Shown here: in pieces, positions 12,343 to 15,629 of the stretch | Position numbering within the stretch: the first letter of the stretch is position 1 | Layout of the letters: each line of letters starts with the position of its first letter | Source of the DNA: an uncultured bacterium | Lineage (GTDB): Bacteria > Actinomycetota > Coriobacteriia > Coriobacteriales > Coriobacteriaceae | Direction of reading: 5' to 3' | Length of the DNA stretch: 15,629 nt | Assembly: GCA_905215815.1 (NCBI GenBank) | Contig: CAJMRN010000046.1 | Span: forward strand, 1-15,629 | The notes under the pieces: generated by a model | Told to the model about the DNA's origin: nothing | Seen by the model: the letters and a program-made list of their open reading frames with translations, nothing else | Database searches by the model: none | Made by a program: the position numbers and the translations under genes

Positions 12343-13044
12343 ATGATTGAGATGAATACTGTAGCCGTCGGTGCCGAGCTCGACGCCGCGCGCGACGCGG
12401 GCCGCGAGGGTGCGTCCGCGGGCTGGTGCGCTTGGAGTGCGGGCGAGGCGTCGTTGACGTTTTCGCTGGTCGTGCGTCCGGACGTGAATATGCATGCCTT
12501 CCACGGCCTGCCGTTTGTGGCGGCGATGGGTATGATGGACGCGCTCGTGGGCACGGCGTCGACGCCGGGGCTGGGCCTTGCCGGCAAGGTGGGCATTCAA
12601 TGGCCGAGCGACATTGTGTGCGGCGCGCCCACGTTTGAGACGTCGTTTGCGCGCGTCGCCGTCAACGGCGGCGCCGGTGCCGCGGGTATGTTCGGTGCCG
12701 CAACGGTGGATATTGAGCGTTCGGCGCTGAGCGAGCTCGGTGTGGATGTGGCTGACGAAGCGCTGGTCGAGGCGCTGTCCGCCGCCGTGCTGACCCGTGT
12801 GGACGCCTGGGCGGTTGTTGCCAACACGCCGCAGGGTGCTGCCGGTCCGCTGGCTCCCGTGCTGGGCGAGTACTTCGACATGGTGCCGCTGCTCGGCCGC
12901 CAAGTTGCGGCGGTGTCGCCCAACGGTTTGCCGCTTGCGGTCGGTGTGTTTGCGGGCCTGGACATCTGGGGCCGCGCGACCATCAAGACCGATGCCGGCG
13001 AGCAGGAGTTTCCGCCCGAGGCCGTACGGATTCGCGGATTGTAA
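12343..13044 (+). CDS. Divergent biotin-protein-ligase-fold protein, probably altered activity
   Basis: This 233-residue protein starts on the base after the folPK stop and must be cotranscribed. Its layout follows the catalytic domain of BirA: GREGASAGWCAWSAGEASLTFSL (20-42) sits where GRGRxGRxW...LxxSL is expected, IQWPSDI (85-91) where KWPNDI is expected, and IWGRATIKTDAGEQ (208-221) resembles the C-terminal small barrel. There is no N-terminal helix-turn-helix. The glycine/arginine biotinyl-AMP loop is degenerate, and the lysine of KWPNDI is Gln86, so classical ligase chemistry is doubtful. Its neighbour across the terminator is coaX, which often lies beside birA, supporting the origin. 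It may be a decayed ligase, a lipoate/biotin-ligase paralogue with a new role, or a divergent active enzyme. Confidence 0.7.
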   Translation: MIEMNTVAVGAELDAARDAGREGASAGWCAWSAGEASLTFSLVVRPDVNMHAFHGLPFVAAMGMMDALVGTASTPGLGLAGKVGIQWPSDIVCGAPTFETSFARVAVNGGAGAAGMFGAATVDIERSALSELGVDVADEALVEALSAAVLTRVDAWAVVANTPQGAAGPLAPVLGEYFDMVPLLGRQVAAVSPNGLPLAVGVFAGLDIWGRATIKTDAGEQEFPPEAVRIRGL

Positions 13045-13080
13045 CGCGAGGCGCCCGCGTCCAAAGATAACGATGACAAC

Positions 13081-13113
13081 AAGGCCCTCCTCGGCTGTGC
13101 CGGGGAGGGCCTT
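13081..13113. terminator. Terminator hairpin between convergent genes
   Basis: AAGGCCCTCC (13081-13090) pairs with GGAGGGCCTT (13104-13113), and inside it CGGC pairs with GCCG around TGT. It lies 37 bp after the biotin-ligase-like stop. The plus side has no T-run; the minus side continues CTTGTTGT. It probably serves both convergent transcripts. Confidence 0.7.
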
Positions 13114-13130
13114 CGCGTGACTGCAGAGCG

Positions 13131-13191
13131 GCATCTTGGTCCTATTCCTCAAAACTGAAAAATTTTCGTTTTTGAGGAATAGGACCGATGC
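13131..13191. repeat. Long palindromic element between convergent genes
   Basis: GGTCCTATTCCTCAAAA (13138-13154) is exactly complementary to 13170-13186. Outside that, GCATC (13131-13135) pairs with GATGC (13187-13191) across a two-base bulge. The 15-nt centre is A/T-rich. This gives 22 paired bases. Neither side is followed by a T-run, so it is not a normal terminator. It has the look of a mobile or interspersed palindromic repeat. Confidence 0.85.
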
Positions 13192-13232
13192 GTTGCCTAG
13201 TTCGCCGCTCGCGCTCGACTTTAGTCCCCGTC

Positions 13233-14006
13233 CTACCCCAGCTTCTGTATGCGGCGGTAGATTTCGCAGATGCCCTTAATGGTGAGCTGTCCGTCGACTA
13301 CGTCGAAGGCGTCGGTCGAATCGGCGACGATGCCGGCGAGACCGCCCGTGGCGATAACCGTGGCGTCCTCGCGGCCCAGCTCGCGCTTCATGCGCGCGAC
13401 CAGACCCTCGGCCATGGCGGCGGCGCCCACCACGGCGCCTACCTTGATGCACTCCTCGGTGTCGCGGCCGATAGCGTGCTCGGGCGCCTCGAGCGGCACG
13501 CTGGCGAGCTTAGCGGCACGGGCGGCAAGCGCGTCCATGGAGATGCGGATGCCCGGCGCGATCGCTCCGCCAATGTAATAACCGTCCTCATCGATGACGT
13601 CGATATTGGTCGCGGTGCCAAAGTCCACCACGATCGCCGGCGCGCCGTAGAAGGTCTCGGCCGCAACGGCGTTGGCGATGCGGTCGGCACCCACGGCCTG
13701 AGGGCGTGCCGCGCGCAGCTTGGTCACCGCGGCCGTCTGCGGCCCGATGACGATGGCGTCCGCCGCAATGCGGTCGGCCACGGCGTGCCACTCGCGCGAG
13801 AGCTGCGGCACCACGCCGGCAAAGGCGATCGCGTCGACCGCGTCGAGCGAAAGGCCGTACATCTTAAAGAAACCCATCAGGCGCACGTGGATCTCGTCGG
13901 CGGTATAGGAGCGGTCGGTGGGCATACGCCACGACTGCACCAGCTCGTCTCCGTCAAACAGACCCATGGCCGTCTGCGTGTTTCCCATATCGATAGCGAG
14001 CAGCAT
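13233..14006 (-). CDS. coaX: Type III pantothenate kinase
   Basis: This 257-residue protein makes 4'-phosphopantothenate, the first committed step to CoA, and belongs to the type III family of the acetate/sugar kinase fold. It shows IDMGNTQTAMGLF (5-17), the phosphate-binding start, GVVPQL (64-69), GADRIANAVAA (106-116) containing the catalytic aspartate, VVDFGTATNIDVID (126-139), GGAIAPGI (146-153) and ATGGLA near the end. Length is standard. The ATG at 14006 has GGGAG at good spacing; the same frame is open to 14177, but the added residues are Arg-rich and unlike the family. It is convergent with the biotin-ligase-like gene and divergent from the PP2C-fold gene. Confidence 0.96.
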   Translation of the reverse strand: MLLAIDMGNTQTAMGLFDGDELVQSWRMPTDRSYTADEIHVRLMGFFKMYGLSLDAVDAIAFAGVVPQLSREWHAVADRIAADAIVIGPQTAAVTKLRAARPQAVGADRIANAVAAETFYGAPAIVVDFGTATNIDVIDEDGYYIGGAIAPGIRISMDALAARAAKLASVPLEAPEHAIGRDTEECIKVGAVVGAAAMAEGLVARMKRELGREDATVIATGGLAGIVADSTDAFDVVDGQLTIKGICEIYRRIQKLG

Positions 14007-14042
14007 GTCTACTCCCAGTGTTGGCATAAAAGGACGCGCACC

Positions 14043-14048
14043 ATTGTA
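14043..14048 (-). promoter_or_regulatory. Candidate -10 box for coaX
   Basis: The minus strand reads TATACAAT around here (TACAAT at 14043-14048), giving a leader of about 30 nt. The -35 is unclear. Confidence 0.45.
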
Positions 14049-14098
14049 TACGTGCCGTCGGCGCTGCTGCGCCGCGATTCGTCTGCGTGGGCGTTTGG

Positions 14099-14171
14099 AC
14101 CCGTGTTCAGCTGAACCGGGTGCGATCGAAACGCCCGTTTTGCTGCCAGACTGTCGGCGACAAAGCGGGCG
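14099..14171. promoter_or_regulatory. Palindrome and hairpin in the coaX/PP2C divergent region
   Basis: A perfect 12-bp palindrome GTTCAGCTGAAC (14105-14116) extends outward as ACCCG (14099-14103) and CGGGT (14117-14121), with one extra T on the left. It is operator-like. Next to it CGCCCGTTTTG (14132-14142) pairs with CAAAGCGGGCG (14161-14171) with one G-T wobble. These fall in the 253 bp that must carry both promoters. No known regulator site is recognised. Confidence 0.5.
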
Positions 14172-14259
14172 GTCCAAGCCCGCGGAAGCAGCCCTGGACG
14201 CGGCGCCGGACGGACCAGAGCCCGCCGCGCCCAGCCGGTGTGGACGATAAGGAGCAGAG

Positions 14260-15447
14260 ATGTTGATTCACTACGAGGCGAGTGTTGCGAGTACCAGGCA
14301 CGAGATTCAGGGGTGTGGAAATCGGGAGCATTGCTGCGTGCAGGTGGTTGAGCCGCCCCGCGCGTTCGGTACGGCGGGGGATGGTGGCCCGGACGGCGGA
14401 GGCTCGGCGACCGACGCGGCGCCTCGCCAGGCGATCGTTGCCGCTGTCGCGGGCGGTATGCCATCCATGATTTTGAGCGGCGAAGGTGCCCACCTTGCCA
14501 GCGAAGCTGCCGTCGATGCCGCGGCTGAGGCGTATCGTCGGGGCGAGCTCGTGCCGGGTGATGCCTCTGCCCTTAAGGGCGTGTTTGAGCGTGCGCTTCG
14601 TGCGGTCGCAGACGTGGCCGTCGATCAGCCCGCTGCCGATATCACTTCGTTTGCCTGCACGCTATGCCTGGTAGTATGGGATGGCGTGCGCGTTTGGTAT
14701 GGCAATGCCGGTGATTCCGGTGCGGTTGCCGTGGACTTCTTGGGTGATCCGTTTGCCCTGACGCATATGCATTGCGGGCCGCTGTCGAGCCGGCCGTTCC
14801 CGCTGCACGATTCCTATCACTGGGAGTTTGGCTATAGCGGGGACGCCGAAAGCGTGCTTGTGGCCACAAGCGGCATGCTCGGGCAATTTGCCGAGTGGGA
14901 GGGCGGCTCTTACGGTGCGTCAAAGGCGTATGATCGCAAGCTCATCGGCTTGCTCACAAATCGGAATATCGATCCGGACGACCTGCCGGCGATGAATATC
15001 GCTGCGGCTAAATATCTGAATGAGTTGCCCGCGGCCCGCGTGGACGGCGATAAGACGGTGGTGGCGTTGATCAACAGCGAGAAGTCTTCGCTGGCAGATT
15101 TTATTGACTCCATGGTGAAAGACGTGACGGCCGAGCGTCTTGCCGCGAAGGGCGTGTCCTTTGCGAACGAGGATGACGATCGAAAAGTCGTGCTGCCGTG
15201 GAGCGATGAGCTGCGCATGCGTGCCAGCGATGTGGCGAATGACGTGGGCGGCGATTTTACCGTGGAGTTTGAGTATCAGCTTATGTGCGGTCTGCCGCTC
15301 GAGCGCGCGCTTGAGCTGGCTGCCGCCGCGGCCCGTGAGCGCGCCGAGAGGTATCGCGTATTTGAGGACTGCGTAGCCGATGGGCCCGAAGACTATGACG
15401 CTGCCGTTTTGTCCGACGATGAGGTGTCGTTTGACGAGATGGCCTAG
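14260..15447 (+). CDS. PP2C-fold protein with lost metal ligands (probable pseudophosphatase)
   Basis: This 395-residue protein resembles the PP2C_2 type of PPM phosphatases. Alignable landmarks are GCGNREHCCVQV (18-29), IVAAVAGGMPSM...GAHLASEAAVDAA (59-88), VVWDGVRVWYGNAGDSGAVAV (138-158), LVATSGMLGQF (200-210) and VDGDKTVVALI (261-271). In active members the first reads N-x-D, the second A-D-G and the fourth T-D-G; here they are NRE, AGG and TSG, so three usual Mn/Mg-binding aspartates are missing while GDS and GDKT remain. Residues 275-395 form an acidic, helical C-terminal extension of unknown role. No signal peptide or membrane segment is seen. The ATG at 14260 follows AAGGAG at good spacing. 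No kinase lies in the window. It may bind phosphoproteins without cleaving them, or use altered metal chemistry. Confidence 0.75.
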   Translation: MLIHYEASVASTRHEIQGCGNREHCCVQVVEPPRAFGTAGDGGPDGGGSATDAAPRQAIVAAVAGGMPSMILSGEGAHLASEAAVDAAAEAYRRGELVPGDASALKGVFERALRAVADVAVDQPAADITSFACTLCLVVWDGVRVWYGNAGDSGAVAVDFLGDPFALTHMHCGPLSSRPFPLHDSYHWEFGYSGDAESVLVATSGMLGQFAEWEGGSYGASKAYDRKLIGLLTNRNIDPDDLPAMNIAAAKYLNELPAARVDGDKTVVALINSEKSSLADFIDSMVKDVTAERLAAKGVSFANEDDDRKVVLPWSDELRMRASDVANDVGGDFTVEFEYQLMCGLPLERALELAAAAARERAERYRVFEDCVADGPEDYDAAVLSDDEVSFDEMA

Positions 15448-15522
15448 GAGCGTCGCGGGCCCTGGACTCTTCGCGCCGGGGGTGTTCAAGATATGAAGGA
15501 ATTATGCTCTACGAGATTTTCC

Positions 15523-15551
15523 TTGCCGTCCGCCGAACTCCCGCGTAATAT
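15523..15551 (+). promoter_or_regulatory. Promoter of the initiator tRNA gene
   Basis: TTGCCG (15523-15528) and TAATAT (15546-15551) are separated by 17 bp, close to the sigma-70 type consensus. The expected start is about 25 bp before the mature tRNA. The rest of 15448-15582 shows no gene. Confidence 0.7.
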
Positions 15552-15582
15552 TCTTTCTTGCGCACATGAGGCGCCCAGACAT

Positions 15583-15629
15583 TGCGGGGTGGAGCAGTCT
15601 GGTAGCTCGCCGGGCTCATAACCCGGAGG
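15583..15629 (+). tRNA. Initiator tRNA-Met (CAT), 5' part, cut by the window edge
   Basis: The sequence TGCGGGGTGGAGCAG followed by TCTGGTAGCTC and CCGGGCTCATAACCCGG is the acceptor 5' strand, D arm and anticodon arm of a bacterial fMet tRNA. The three consecutive G-C pairs beside the CTCATAA loop are the initiator hallmark, and the anticodon is CAT. The gene stops at the window edge just after the anticodon stem, so the T arm and 3' end are not seen. The base preceding GCGGGG is T, where most bacterial initiators have C at position 1. Confidence 0.95.

Noticed and set aside
10411..13152. 913-residue open frame on the minus strand opposite folPK and the biotin-ligase-like gene
   Set aside because: The sense strand encodes clear DHPS and HPPK motifs. 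The antisense product is His/Arg/Gly-rich with no family motifs, a codon-bias artefact of GC-rich genes.
14007..14177. N-terminal extension of coaX
   Set aside because: Arg/Pro-rich, crosses the promoter-like and palindromic region, and CoaX normally begins at the MLLAIDMGNT position.

Overview
The window reads as an ordinary chromosomal, housekeeping-rich segment of a GC-rich Gram-positive bacterium, most likely a gut member of the Coriobacteriia such as Collinsella. This is inferred from base composition, strong AGGAG-type ribosome binding sites, gene content and the style of the non-coding repeats; no database search was possible. No CRISPR array, transposase or phage gene is visible.

Layout. 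Positions 1-4980 are all minus strand. In transcription order they are glmU (cell-wall UDP-GlcNAc), prs (PRPP), pth (peptidyl-tRNA hydrolase), then a flavoprotein overlapping the N-terminus of a GltA-type Fe-S flavoprotein. That last pair looks like the two subunits of an Nfn-type transhydrogenase and runs off the left edge. Positions 5173-8295 are a plus-strand ECF vitamin/metal transporter operon: EcfT, a single-chain double ATPase, and an S component of unknown substrate. Positions 8296-8829 are a 534-bp gene-free block packed with nested inverted and direct repeats around an intrinsic terminator. Next come xth (exonuclease III, minus) and, divergently, cobB (sirtuin, plus). They are followed by a folP-folK fusion and a divergent biotin-ligase-like gene. 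coaX (minus) is convergent with these and divergent from a PP2C-fold protein (plus). The window ends inside an initiator tRNA gene with a good promoter.

How the genes fit together. Most of the set serves cofactor and precursor supply: folate (folPK), CoA (coaX), PRPP (prs), NADPH/ferredoxin balance (Nfn-like pair), uptake of an unidentified micronutrient (ECF) and UDP-GlcNAc (glmU). Translation upkeep (pth, tRNA-fMet) and DNA repair (xth) make up the rest.

Most unusual content. (1) Several different families of structured palindromic elements lie between genes at about 1337-1518, 2260-2364, 8336-8501, 8545-8826 and 13131-13191. One appears to sit in frame inside the linker of the double ATPase (6829-6920). 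(2) Two probable pseudoenzymes are present: a PP2C-fold protein missing three metal-binding aspartates and a biotin-ligase-fold protein lacking the canonical active-site motifs. (3) A low-complexity acidic/proline-rich insertion of roughly 100-140 residues splits the dihydropteroate synthase domain.
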